NCBI GenBank assembly: GCA_020746995.1
Contig: JAGPXD010000004.1
Location: 2,046,001 to 2,110,000, forward strand
Direction: 5' to 3'
DNA: 64,000 bases
DNA from: Plectosphaerella cucumerina
Taxonomy: Eukaryota > Ascomycota > Sordariomycetes > Glomerellales > Plectosphaerellaceae
Shown here: positions 32,317-43,223 of the stretch, in pieces
Position numbering within the stretch: position 1 is the first letter of the stretch
Layout: every line of letters starts with the position of its first letter
Made by a program: the position numbers and the translations under genes
The notes under the pieces: model-generated
Told to the model about the DNA's origin: nothing
The model's input: only the letters and a program-made list of their open reading frames with translations
The model's database searches: none

Positions 32317-34261
32317 TCACTTCGTGTCCTTCCTCCAAGCCTTCTCTGCCAGCCAGCGAGCGAGCTTCACGATCGGCTCGTCAACCGCCTTTGTGAAGAT
32401 GTCGCTTACCCAAAGAACAGCAATGGTGTTGATCAGGAAGTGCCAGAAGAACTCGTGTCTGTAATCTGTCCATCCCGCCGCGCGCATCTCAGTGGCCTCG
32501 GCGATCTTGCCTGCGTCCTTGAGGAGCTGAGCGGCGTGCATCACCTCGTCCCTGGCGAACTTGGCAGGCTTGAGATATCTCATGCTGATCGTGTGGTTGA
32601 TGCAGCCGTGGCAGAGGTACATGCCGTAGGAGATGCGCCCGAGATACTGCGCAAAGGTTGAGGTAAACGGTTGCTGGAGCAGCGGCTCCGGGGGAGAGGC
32701 GCCACCGACAGACGTCTCATCAGCCGCTTCGATCTTCTCAATGTCCACATGTCTGGTTCGGTGCCATGGGAGGCGGAACCTGCAGCAGAACGCCCATGGC
32801 CGGAATCTGAAGGACACGGCAGGCGAGAGCATCAACGACAGGACGAAGAGTGCGCCGCCCACGGTGCGCCACCAGACGCCGCCCTTTTTGTGGTCAATGT
32901 ACCATTGGGGCACTCCGTGACGCGTGAGAAAGACGTAGCCTGTCGTCTTGTCTGGGTAATTCGGGGGCATCGACATGAGGAACATGGAAGTGAGGCAGAG
33001 AAGGATGGTGGCGATGTGATGGAGCATGACCTGTGCTCTGGGACTAAGTAGACCAGGTCTTCGAAGCTGCGGCGGAAGGGCGTGTGATGCGTCGGGCGAG
33101 GAGCGAGCCGCAAGAATGAGAGAGAGCTCCGCGAACAACATGCCCAGGGGGAAGAGGGAATGATCAGGGTCTCCGTGCAGCGCCATCCAGCAGACGATGA
33201 AGAAGCTTGCTGCAGCGTGGACCCATCGCTTGGCCCGGGCGAAGGCGAGCAGGAGAACCATGACCAGGATGGAGCCTCTCATCTCGAAGAGAATCGTCCA
33301 TGTGTGGGTGTCGTAGCGGTGGCCCGTGAGGACAACACTCTTCTCGCGTTGGACGCTCTGGCGGAACCGGTCCATGAATGCAGTCGTGGCCCAGAGCCAG
33401 TCGAAAAATTGCTCGAAGATGGTGTTCCCAGCTGGTTCCTCCCAGTCTTTGCCCTCTTTCAAATCGACGTAGAATCTGCCATACTACAGAACCAGCAAGT
33501 CAGCGTTGGATTTCGACGGATGGCTTCAGAGCAAGTAACTCTGGTGGATACTTATGGATATTGAATAATACCTTGACAATGGCAACAATGCCTGTCGAGA
33601 CGACGACGGGCAGGAACAGCCGGAACGGTCGACGGAACGTTGTGCCGGCCAGCGTGCTGAGGGCCTGGTCGTTTTTGTTCTGGCGGATAAATGTCAAGGC
33701 CCTCAGGGACAGGACGAAGCCGGATATGACGAAGAAGACGGAGACGCTGGCGCGGCCCTCGTTGATGAGTCTGATGATGGGCAACTGGAGGAACATTGTG
33801 TCCGTAGGCCTGACACCGTAGCCGACCAGCAGCTCTGGATACCAGCGCACGGTGGTGTGACTGATGTACACGACGCCGGCAGCGACGCCTCGGAGTCCAT
33901 CAAGATATGCGGTCGGGCGCAGTTTCTGGGGCTTTGACTGGCTCTCGGGCCTGGTGGTGAAGTGATTGACTGAAGCCGTTACGAACGTGGGCAGAAGCCA
34001 GAACAGAATCGATTTGATGAGCGGCCAGGCTCGGCCGGAGGGTGCTGTTGGTGCATGGGCGAGGAAGAAGCGTGCAAACGGCTGTGGTGCAGCGCCAGGC
34101 GTCGATTCCGAGGGAAGCAAGGGCCGGCCCTGTTCTTCGGCGGTGCCAGCATCATCGAAAAGCGCCGCGTCTGTGGAGGCTGAGGGCTGGGTTTCCTGTT
34201 CTACGAGGGATGAATACCTCACACCGGCTCGGTGATCTTGCCGAAGGTTACCAAGAGCCAT
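32317..34261 (-). CDS. Acyltransferase 3 family membrane protein (OafA/YrhL-like)
   Basis: Exons 34261-33572 and 33483-32317 encode 618 aa. The intron (88 nt, GTATTA..CTGTAG) joins IVAIVK to YGRFYVDLKEGKDW. The family signature YLDGLRGVAAGVVYISH is near residue 119, and the conserved SVSVFFVISGFVLS follows. About ten membrane spans are spread through the rest, with YLGRISYGMYLCHG near the C-terminus. Members move acyl groups from acyl-CoA to sugars, sterols or other small molecules at a membrane. The N-terminal 75 residues are hydrophilic. In fungi these genes occur both singly and in metabolite clusters; the substrate cannot be predicted. Confidence 0.92.
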
Positions 34262-34332
34262 GGTTGCTGTAGAGGGCCAAATTTAGATCAATCAAAAGGT
34301 CGCCAGTGTACTGAGAAGCGTGCAAGGCCTGC

Positions 34333-34338
34333 TTATAA
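34333..34338 (-). promoter_or_regulatory. TATA-like element upstream of the acyltransferase gene
   Basis: A TTATAA palindrome lies 72 bp before the acyltransferase ATG, at the usual distance for a fungal TATA box. Assignment is by position only. Confidence 0.35.
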
Positions 34339-35031
34339 GGCAACGTCGGACCCGCGGTGAAGGGACACTGGAACGTGGGGGAGCATGGCCTCCATCGCTG
34401 GAATGTATGATCCATTCCATCACGAGGGGACGCGATGGAAGGGCCGACGCGTCTTGGCCCATGGAGGGGCAATTGTCTCTTCGACTTGTAAGGGACCTCT
34501 GAGACGGTGGCGGCCGCGGCAAGGGATGGAAGCGAAGAGGCTGGACTGACACGTTTATCAGCGAGACGCATATTCCCAGAAATATTCAACATATACATAC
34601 GCAAGGGGCCGGATGAACTTGTTGAGTGCTCATGGTATGCGTTTGCCTCTCCGCCAGCAAACGAGTTTGTTTGAAGGTTCCAGGTTACACGAGGTTACAC
34701 GAACCGCGACGACGCATGACTCAGGTAATGGAAGATAGTGGGCGCATAACCAGGGCACACTGGTTCGACCGAAAGTCTAATCTCGTACCCATCTACCTTA
34801 CATGCAGGAAATTGAAGTTAGAGTTACCTGTACCTAACTTGCTAACCAAACTCAGAATCGCCCGTAATGAGCTGAGACCACTGGCAGTGCAGGACCCCTC
34901 GAAATCGCTCCTTCCCCTCGGGCAGCCCGGGGCGCGTCCACTTGCATCTCTTCCCCACCTCACCCGACCTCCCTTGCTTTACTGTTCCTGGTGCAAGATC
35001 ACGCAGCAAACGGCGCTTCAAAGCTGTCATC
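34339..35031. other. Divergent intergenic region
   Basis: This lies between the acyltransferase (-) and MYND (+) genes. Near 34680-34705 the sequence gaggttacacgaggttacacga-like motif repeats once. No gene is seen. Confidence 0.4.
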
Positions 35032-36785
35032 ATGCCCATATGGTTCACTGGATTCGCTCGCCCGGGTCTTGAAACACCGCCTTCATGTCTCTATTGCCAT
35101 TCAAACTCATCCCTATTTCCATGCGATGGCTGCAAGGCCGTCAGCTACTGCGGCGCCGCCCGTCAAAAAGATGATCGATCCCGGCACAAATCGTACTGCA
35201 ATGCCATCAGGAACACCCGCGAGACTCTTGAGCGGGAGGAAGCCGCACTTTGGGCCCAGCCCGGCGACATGTTCATCACCAGTGTCGGCGACTTCTGGGG
35301 CGTCCTAGGCACCCGCAACTACATGAGGGCGCGATTTGCCGCTGCGAACGCTCTTCTCCAAATCCACACCATCGCGGCGGGCGAACTGGCTCTGGCACAC
35401 TTCAAGGACATGATGCGACTCAATCGGAGCGACGACATGGGCGTGCGTAACATCATTCCCCCTCTTCTGCTGCGGCTCGACAAGGAACAGGAATGCTACG
35501 ACTTTCTCAAGCAACAGGCCCGGATGGACGTCCGCGGGACCACGTCTTGTGCGGGGGCCGACATCTTCGAGTCGGTCGACTTTCTGTCCTCAAAGAATCG
35601 CCCGCTCAGCCTCAGCCAACTCGTCTCATTCACTCTTCTGAAGCTGCGCCTGTACTTGGATCTCTCGGGTCTCAAATTAAAGTCTGAAAACGGCTGCTCA
35701 ATGCGCGCTAACCGCTTCGCCGGAAAGCTTGCAAACGCACGCTTCCAAGCCCTCCTCCTCCAGGTGCTCTTGAGCAGACACTTCTGAAGCTGAAGTGCCA
35801 GTACCTCAAGCTCGGTGGCATCGTGCACGAAGCCAACCCTCACTTCTGGAAACTACTCGTTGACGAATCGGTCAAGACCCCAGCTGCGCCAGCATCACAC
35901 GTGCGAGGCTCGATCGAGGAGGCGCGCCTTGCTCTCTACCATTGCAGGCAATCCTGGAAAGATACCGAAGATGCCATCACGACGCTCGCCAAGGACGCTG
36001 CGGCCTTCGCCACCGTTCACCGACCCGCAGTTACGGCCAGCAGCCATGCAGATATCAATGCCCTGGAAAAGAAGCGAGGCACAGGTCGGGCGTTCCCTTC
36101 GCGAATTGTCACGGATCCGGTATTTCTACCGGATGTCATGTCTACCGCCTGCGTGGGTCATAGTCAAACTGACCGATTTATCTGCCTGTATGACCCCAAT
36201 ACGACCATCGTGTATACCGACGGCGCCTGCACGAACAATGGACAGCCAAACTCACGTGGAGGCTGGGCAGTCATTCAAGGGCCGGTGGGCCCTAGCAGTT
36301 GCTCCGTCGTCTTGGGGCGACTGGAGGACAGGGGCCCTTTTGGGGACAAGGCTGTAGCAACGAGCAACCGAGCCGAGCTGCGGGCGGTCATTGGCGCTCT
36401 TCGTATGTGCGACTGGCGATCCGAGGGCTTCGACGGCATCTTGATTGCTACAGACTCCTCCTACGTGGTGAATGACGCCACAGAATGGGCCTTGACTTGG
36501 CTTTCCAACGGGTTGGTGACGCAGTCAGGAAATGCGGTGATGAACAGGGATCTGTGGGAGCTTCTGCTCGGCGAGGTGGAAAGATGGTTCCTCCGCGGAC
36601 TGCGTGTGATGCTCTGGAGCATCCCAAGGGAGCTCAACGTCGATGCGGACAGGGCAGCCAAACGCGCAGCCCAGGAAGAGCCTCAGCCCGTGTTTCGAGA
36701 CATCTTCGCGAAAGCCACAGTTGCAGTTGAGGAGGAGTCTGAGGAGGAGTCTCTGCCCATGCTTGGAAGCCTCTACATGACGTAG
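35032..36785 (+). CDS. MYND zinc-finger protein with a frame break, running in frame into an RNase H domain
   Basis: From ATG 35032 the frame encodes an MYND-type finger (C19, C22, C31, C34, C40, H52, C56) and the fungal MYND-associated region (ALAHFKDMMRLNRSDDMGVR, LTLLKLRLYLDL-like segments), then stops at 35785-35787. The family's C-terminal part (LKCQYLKLGGIVHEANPHFW, EEARLALYHCRQSW) continues in another frame from about 35770, a one-base shift beside the run cctcctcctcc at 35750-35760. That second frame stays open through a full RNase H domain to 36785. One finger ligand is odd: residue 44, normally Cys, is Arg. A short intron could also bridge the frames (35764-35810, 47 nt, GTGCTC..CAAG), but it would delete conserved residues. 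The choice between a decaying gene, a sequence error and a true fusion is open. Confidence 0.65.
36138..36785 (+). CDS. RNase H (type 1) domain protein or module
   Basis: Starting at ATG 36138 this gives 215 aa. All four catalytic acids of RNase HI are visible in order: Asp in VYTDGACTNNG, Glu in NRAELRAVIGAL, Asp in IATDSSYVVN and Asp in NVDADRAAKRAA. The enzyme class cuts RNA in RNA:DNA hybrids. No reverse transcriptase, integrase or terminal repeats lie nearby, so it looks like a cellular fungal RNase H-like gene, not a transposon piece. The frame is continuous with the MYND C-terminal region upstream, with no stop between, so it may be either a separate gene with its own ATG or the C-terminal half of a fused protein. 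Confidence 0.82.
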   Translation: MSTACVGHSQTDRFICLYDPNTTIVYTDGACTNNGQPNSRGGWAVIQGPVGPSSCSVVLGRLEDRGPFGDKAVATSNRAELRAVIGALRMCDWRSEGFDGILIATDSSYVVNDATEWALTWLSNGLVTQSGNAVMNRDLWELLLGEVERWFLRGLRVMLWSIPRELNVDADRAAKRAAQEEPQPVFRDIFAKATVAVEEESEEESLPMLGSLYMT

Positions 36786-39390
36786 TCGTTCTAGGCTCCG
36801 GGGAGCCGCTTCGAACAATCGGCCTGGCTATGAAACTGGAGGTCTGTTCCTCGCCTTCGGGAGCCAGGCCCACTTTGACCGGCTGCTCATCACCATTGAT
36901 CTCCCCTGGAAGCACGGAGAACAGCAACAACAATCCAGAGGCTTCATTGCAGTGCTATCGGCGACCGACTCGCCAGCAAGACCCGTTTAGTCATGCCCCA
37001 AGGGCGCTCATCGTCTGGGAACATGGACATATCGGCCGTCCAGCACGCTCGGACGACTCACCCAAAGAAGCGGCGGCGGTACTTGCTCAGGTTGGTTCGG
37101 ACAGGCTTGGTATGTGGTGATCTCAGTGGAGAGGACTCGTTGATCATGATTGAGATGTCATGTGTGGTGTCTCGACGAGGTGCGGCAGCTGTCCCGGGAG
37201 TTGTGTTGGTGCTGTTGGGATACGTGTTGCTGGGACTAGGAAGCTCAAGCATCAGTGAAATTGAAGAAGGTATGGACTGAATGAGTGGACTTCTGCATGT
37301 ACGCGGTAGGATTGGTCCATGGGTGTCGGCTCTCGCTGGGGAAACATCAGGATGAGTAGACGTTGAATGGAGTGTTCTCAACTTGAAGGAACTTGAAGGG
37401 GGTGCAGATTGGACACCATGGATGCTGGACTGGGAAGGTGGGGGGACCGGCAGAAAAGGGTACCGTAGTAGCTGCACCCTACCGTGACGGCCACACATTT
37501 TCAACTTGAATGTCACCACCAGAAAGATACTAACATGCACGAAGCTTTGTCATCGGAAAGAACTCACTGGCCACCGCCGTTCTTATGCAAAAGTCAGTAG
37601 ACACGTCTCTCAATAATCGCAGCGAGCCAGAATCAGGTCAACTGACGTGACAAGTAGGTCCCTTGCCCGACGCAGCCGGCATCCTTCGTTAATTGACTGC
37701 AGCAAGAATTCAAATCCACTACCTACTACCGCACCACCTTGAAGGTCTCACCTCACACTGCCTGCATTTGCATCTCAAGGGACGAAGCACTGTCCTATGG
37801 GGTAAGCTCCCCTGGAACCACCCACCTACCGCCCGTGTTCATGCCCACGAGGCATCTGTCCGAGTCCTGTATCGACGGGGGCATGAGATCGCATCGTCGC
37901 ACACCCACCCCTCTGCACTAAGGACCGTCCCGTGCCGTCGGGTGACACTGGGGCCAATTCGATTGACAGGCGGGGTACCCGCTAAATCGCGACCGACTTG
38001 ACAGCGACCGAACCACAAGTTACTGCAGCCCGGGGCGATGATTTGCATGCGCCCCTGTTCTCGAATGCTGTGGTGCCTCTGATCTCAATGGGAGACTGAA
38101 GGTGAGGGGTGGCTTACAGCCAGACCATCTCATCGCTGTTCGGTAGCAGAGGCAAGCTGCGAGATCTGGTGCATCTTCCAACACGGAGTAAGCTCTTATC
38201 CAGCAAACCTGGCCATTCTTCAAACCGAGTCTATGATAACGACTTCCATAGGCCAGCTTTCACCAGTCACGCATGTTTTCCAGTGGTACTGTGGGCAAAG
38301 TACCGTCAATGGGTTGGGCCAAAAGACAGCCTTCACCGCACAACGCCAACCTGGAAGGTGAACTAGCTCGCTGCATGCTGCATGAGGTGTCAGGGTGGTG
38401 TGTTGCGGGTGGGTCGTTTTCATGCATGGCCACATCACCTGCCATATCGCCAAGCTGGTGGAGGAGAGACTGCAAACACGACATCTCTAGCGGCCGCGAT
38501 CTAGCACACCTTGGAGGCAACCCACCGGTGTGCATCTCGACCAAACACACCCTGACCTCCTCCCAAAATCCGGGTTGACGTGAAGACGGAGGGGGGAAGT
38601 GGGAGGGTGGGAGGGACACTAGGAGGGGAGGGCCAGACCACCCCACCTGCATGTCATTCTCAACTTGGTGGTGTCGCCCCTGTTTGTTCCCTCCGAGTCC
38701 ACTGACAAACGCAAACGCCAATTGCTTTTTTTCCACTGGCAACCCGCAGCTTCATGGCCGCGGGACACTCGACGACCCATCTGGTAAGGCTGAGCCCCCT
38801 CTGGCCGTCATGGATGTTGCAAGTCAACATGGAATCGATCGCGGTCCATGGCCCGTTCACTGGTCATTCGTCGAGGCCCGGGATGGCAACGCCTTCGAGT
38901 CCGAGTCCATCAACAGCCATGGCCAAGAAGAAAGCGCCCACGCACTGGCTGGCTACCTGCAGCAACCGTTCAAGCTACAACCAATCCCAGTTGGGAAGCC
39001 ACTGGCAAACGGCAGAGAGACTGGAGGTCATGAAGGGAGTGTAGGGGGCTTTACCGGCCGTTCTCACTGTAGTCAGTCGAGAGCGCTGCTTCCGTGAAAG
39101 ACTGATGACAGTCGCCGTCCTGCGCTGAAACAGGTAGCTATAAAATAACCTCCACGATTCTCTGATGAGGCCGACCATCTTCTTCTTCTTTTCACTTTCC
39201 GTTCTGGACTATTGGTGTCGAGCCTGCTCTTTCGTTCTGCCACTTCTTTCGCCCCCTGGCCCCGTGAGATTTCATGACGATGGCCAGTGAGCACCAACTT
39301 GAACACACCCCCACGCCAAGTCAGGTAAACCCCAATCGTTACTGTGGTGGCTACGCGTTCGCCCACCCGCACTTCCTTCCGCCTTCCGCA
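36786..39390. other. Intergenic region, no supported gene
   Basis: A 2.6-kb stretch with only unconvincing frames. The longest (37058-37540 and 38260-38742, minus strand; 38651-39097, plus strand) carry no domain, signal or intron structure. No RNA gene is recognised. Confidence 0.45.
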
Positions 39391-40911
39391 ATGAGTGAAC
39401 CCGAGATTGGTTTACCGCGGGAAAGCTCGCCTTTTGAAGTCCGGGAAGCGTGAGTTCCTATCCGTCGCATGCAATGTCTCCGAGGAGCCTTGGCTGACTT
39501 TGTTCGCAGTAGCCATCTCGCTCATATCGGACTCGGAATCGGAAGCAACTACTTAGAACATAGCCTGAGCCTTGCGGAGGCCACTGGCTCTCTCAGAGTT
39601 GCCACTGAGAGCGGCCGATTTGATGCCACCACTCGCCCACGGTTCTCAGCTGCAGCCCACGATCTCCTTGCTGTCGCAGAGCACATCGAGTGCCGGCGAA
39701 GACTATCGAACTATCGCATCGGAAACGTCGTCATGGTCGCCAATGTGCCTGATGATGCCACCGAGGTTCTCACCATGAGGCTGAAGGCGGCTCTGAGGGA
39801 GACACTGCTCAACGATGGGAGGAGCCAAACTATATACGCGATAAGCAGTGCAGAGGCGCTGGCATACTACGCCTTCGAGACCATCGCCCGGAGAGCAATT
39901 GATCTGAAGAGACCGGATCTCACCTGGTCCCTTCTCGACTATGGGCCATACGATATGGTAGGGGCATGGCTTTCTCGTCGGGGCAATGTGCTGATGTGTC
40001 TGAAGACTGTATCCAGAGGTCTCGTGGACCGGTATACCAGACGTATGACCTTACTCGAAGAACCTCAACTTGAGTAGCGTGAATCTCTCGGTAAGTCGGT
40101 TTAAGGGCCAAGACCGCATACTAACAGCTCTTCCTCGGGCGTAGAGTTTGTTGGCGGTGAAGGCGGGATTCCTCAAGATGTCGTGGACGAGATGCAGACA
40201 TACATGGACGAGGCGAGCGATTCTCACTGGCTCTTCGTGACGCGGGCCAGGCCTGAGTGTCGTGACGGTCTTTGTGAGGCCTTGCGAAGGACCTTTCCGG
40301 GTCTGAAGATACATTTTGCTGCCGGGATAGGCCAGGATGGGTAGGTCTCCCCAAGCTGCGCTCGTCACGCCAACATGTTTTGCGTGGCTAACCGACCAAG
40401 TGTACATGCAATTACAAAGGGCGCCGCTTACCATGGCCGTGGCGGTGCCATAGTTACCAGCCAATACGAGATATCCTCCGACACGGAAGTCTCTTCGCTG
40501 CCTGCCGATTCACAGCAGTCTTCGGCCAGCGCACAGGAACCAGAGAACTCGCAGATTTCATGGACAACACCAGTACACATACAGCCTGATATCGTGGTAC
40601 ATGTAGATGCGCCGGAACTACCAGCCCTTCTCAGGCCCATAGGTGGATCCTATACCAGCGTCAGCGTCGAGATACCCGATAGGGATGAATCAGTGTTCTC
40701 GTCCTCCCTCGCCTCCGAGGCTGGGGACCAAAGCTTTCAGAGCCATCTCACCCATGACACGTCCTTTCAAGACTCGATCTCGCTATCCACGATCCAGGAA
40801 GTTCCTCTCACCGCTCTTCAACCAGTATCTGGTAACAAACGTCGCCGCAGCTCCGATGAGGATGAGCCTCCAGCCAAACGCTCTCGCAGGCAACGGCCAC
40901 TGCCTGGCTGA
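39391..40911 (+). CDS. Hsp70-like (actin-fold ATPase) protein, possibly interrupted by a TAG
   Basis: Proposed exons are 39391-39449, 39510 to 40042 or 40090, 40145-40340 and 40401-40911. Intron 1 (60 nt) is GTGAGT..GCTGAC..CGCAG, and intron 3 (60 nt) is GTAGGT..GGCTAAC..CCAAG. The N-terminus resembles an ASKHA phosphate loop (HIGLGIGSNYLEHSLSL). The C-terminal ATPase part is clear: WLFVTRARPECRDGLCEALR, then VHAITKGAAYHG. A Ser-rich tail ends in a basic, NLS-like KRRRSSDEDEPPAKRSRR. Intron 2 has a perfect GTAAGT donor at 40091 and a TACTAAC branch site, but then a TAG at 40075-40077 lies in frame. A weaker GTATGA donor at 40043 would skip the TAG and give 432 aa. The missing pieces of the canonical fold suggest a divergent, non-chaperone member. 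Confidence 0.72.
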
Positions 40912-41665
40912 TAGTACACCCGCGTGTACTTACACGAGCCTGGACCTTGGTGATTGGACATGAGGTACCGCAGAGCATACAGAGGGCAGGGGGCAAGCCA
41001 GCACTGCCGTGCGTACCCCAGCGGCGAGGACCAGCTTCCTGGATCGTGCCTGGAGGAAGGGCGTCGGAGGCACACATATCGACACGACATGATGATTTTG
41101 AACGACTGAACGACAATACGATTGAATGATGGGACGGAATACTGGATACGGGGATTCTTAAGGGGTTATAGGCGAATAGTTGACCAGCAAGATGGCGTCG
41201 ACCAACCTGCAACCCAAGTCGGACACCTACACTCAGGATTGTGCACGTTGATCGCATTACAGTCTTGGTCAACACGTCTGACTACCTAGGTACCGTTATG
41301 ACTCGACTCGGATGATTCAAGACTGCTAGCACCATGCTGTTGATGTTCGATCATCGTTTAATGCCATAGGTAGGACCCCCCGGGAGCCGTGACCGGAAGT
41401 AGATAAGGTCAAAGTACCCCACTATCGGGGAAGCGACCCAGGCCACTACTTGGTGTGGACCAACTGTTAGCGGAGTACGAATTTCTCTACCATTCTGTGT
41501 ATTCCTCCCACCTTCCACCTTGGCCAGGAATCCGCCGTCAACAAACAACCGCATCTTCGCCATTGTCGCACTTCTTCCAGCCCATATCACACCAAAAAAA
41601 GGCAACACGATCAACGATCAACGCCCACCGTCTTTGATCATACAAACGGTTGGACTTGCGACAGA
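40912..41665. other. Intergenic region
   Basis: This lies between the Hsp70-like and RRM-like genes. A/T content rises around 41100-41350. No gene is seen. Confidence 0.45.
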
Positions 41666-42319
41666 ATGAAAGCCCCCAAGCCAAGTGCTCCCACCTGGAG
41701 GAAAGAGCGCGCCGTTGTTCTGCGGAACCTTCCATTCGAGAAACCTCGAAAAGAAATCGAGGAAATGATCAAATCCACAATCTTTCAGGCTGGACGAGGG
41801 GAGCCAATGTACTTCCATTGGGCGCCAGACCCCGAGTACAGACCCCCGAGGCACACTGGGAGACTACATGTCGTAGTTGCCGATCGCGAGGCAGCCTATC
41901 TCGTCAAGAAGTACCTGAATGGCTGCAACTATGCAGGGCGTTGGGTCAAGGCGAGCCTATGCCTCAAAGCCGATGTAAGTCTTGTCAACTTCTGCTGTGT
42001 CGAAGGCTTCCTGCTGACGAGGAACACGCAGTTCGAGCAAGACCCCCATGGAAACCGACGAGAACCAGCCGGCAGGCGAGGTGCAAGACAGACGGGCCAT
42101 GCTGCCTCTTCAAACAACGCACCTAATGCCCTCCAAAGCGCACCGTCTACAACTCTCGATGGACAGGCGAAGCTTCCCACCTTCCAGGGTTCCGGGGGCT
42201 GTCCTTGGTCTCCTGTCCCATCTAGACCCAATCCCTGGTCACCTGTCCCATCACCCCCGTCGACGTCTCAACAAGATTGGTGGCCTCCGGCGATGTTCTC
42301 TGAAGATGACCCGTGGTAG
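41666..42319 (+). CDS. Small RRM-like RNA-binding protein
   Basis: Exons 41666-41974 and 42032-42319 encode 198 aa. The 57-nt intron is canonical (GTAAGT, GCTGAC, CGCAG), has no stop and keeps the frame, so unspliced mRNA would still encode a 217-aa protein. The fold resembles one RRM: RNP2-like AVVLRNLPFEK near residue 16 and an RNP1-like strand RLHVVVADREAAYLVKKYLNG near 67. RNP1 lacks the usual aromatic residues, so RNA binding may be weak. The tail is Pro/Ser-rich and repeats PWSPVPS twice. I do not recognise a specific orthologue. Confidence 0.75.
   Translation: MKAPKPSAPTWRKERAVVLRNLPFEKPRKEIEEMIKSTIFQAGRGEPMYFHWAPDPEYRPPRHTGRLHVVVADREAAYLVKKYLNGCNYAGRWVKASLCLKADVSLVNFCCVEGFLLTRNTQFEQDPHGNRREPAGRRGARQTGHAASSNNAPNALQSAPSTTLDGQAKLPTFQGSGGCPWSPVPSRPNPWSPVPSPPSTSQQDWWPPAMFSEDDPW
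41975..42031 (+). other. In-frame, stop-free 57-nt intron of the RRM-like gene
   Basis: Donor GTAAGT, branch-like GCTGAC and acceptor CGCAG are all present, and the length is divisible by three with no stop. Retention would insert 19 residues just after the RRM. Confidence 0.75.
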
Positions 42320-43151
42320 AAGCAATACAACAACTGAGTACAAGTTCCAGGGGGGGGGGAGGTTTTCACGGGCTAGAAGATAATGACAATGCTGTACCAA
42401 CGGCGCTGCATGAGTGCGGTACTATGGCGAGGGTTCTCGAGCAAGGCCGAGGCGCGGACATGGGTCAGCTACTTCTGTGCAGGTGCCTCAAACAGCCTGC
42501 GATGTCGAGTAGGGTGAATCTCAAAGAGAATCGTTAATCTCCAACATCTGTGCCGATCATGGTTGATCCTGTGCCTGTGACTACCGCCTGGATGGAGGCG
42601 AATCATGGGAGGGGCTGAGATGTCTGACGAAGCTGCAGAGATTTAGACCCCAAGGGGGAGACATGCGCCGCAACTTGTTCGTACGGCGCGTCAGCTGTTG
42701 CGACGGCTCTTGACTCCCAGGCTGCACCTCTCCTCTGTGGTCCGACAATTGCCTGAGAGGAAACCCGCAGGATGATTGACGAAAGAGATTATGCATCGAC
42801 GCAGCCGGGCAAGCGCATCGGCTCTTCGACATGACTTGCTCGAACGGCGACGAATTAGGTCATTTGGGTGCTTCCTCCTTACATCTGGGCTGGCAACAGG
42901 CCGGACACATCCGAGTTGTCGCGACACTGAGGGCTGCAATGGCACCGAAACTCAACGCAAATCGAGCCTGAACGCGCAAGAATGCAAGTTCTTTCTCGCC
43001 CATGAGAGTGACTTTGAGATCAGAGGAGTGCCACATGCTGGCTGCTTGGCGGGTGCGCCATTCCCGCTGGGTTTTGGTGCAATCGAAATGTGTCGTTTGA
43101 ATACAAGTCCAAGGGTAACGTTGTGACGCTGAACAGCAAAAAGCAAAACAA
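42320..43151. other. Intergenic region
   Basis: This includes an eleven-G tract near 42350 just after the RRM-like gene. Several short frames occur; none has supporting features. Confidence 0.45.
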
Positions 43152-43223
43152 TGAGGGATGCCGGAGTTGAACCGACGACCTTCTGGACTGGAATCAGATA
43201 TTCTACCACTGAACTAATCCCCC
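43152..43223 (-). tRNA. tRNA-Trp-like gene, anticodon CCA, second copy
   Basis: This is a 72-nt cloverleaf on the minus strand (5' end at 43223). The acceptor GGGGGAT/ATCCCTC, D stem GTTC/GAAT (one G-T), anticodon loop TTCCAGT and T arm are intact, with discriminator A. It has the same length, anticodon, loop sequences and 31-39 A-C mismatch as the copy at 6401-6472. The two differ at only seven positions, all transitions, and all keep the stems paired. A T-rich stretch follows its 3' end on the minus strand (43134-43149). Confidence 0.65.

Noticed and set aside
35682..35749. A 68-nt intron (GTCTGA..GCTAACC..CAAG) that would bridge the MYND frame break
   Set aside because: It would remove MRANRFAGKLANARF, which resembles conserved family sequence, and the donor is poor.
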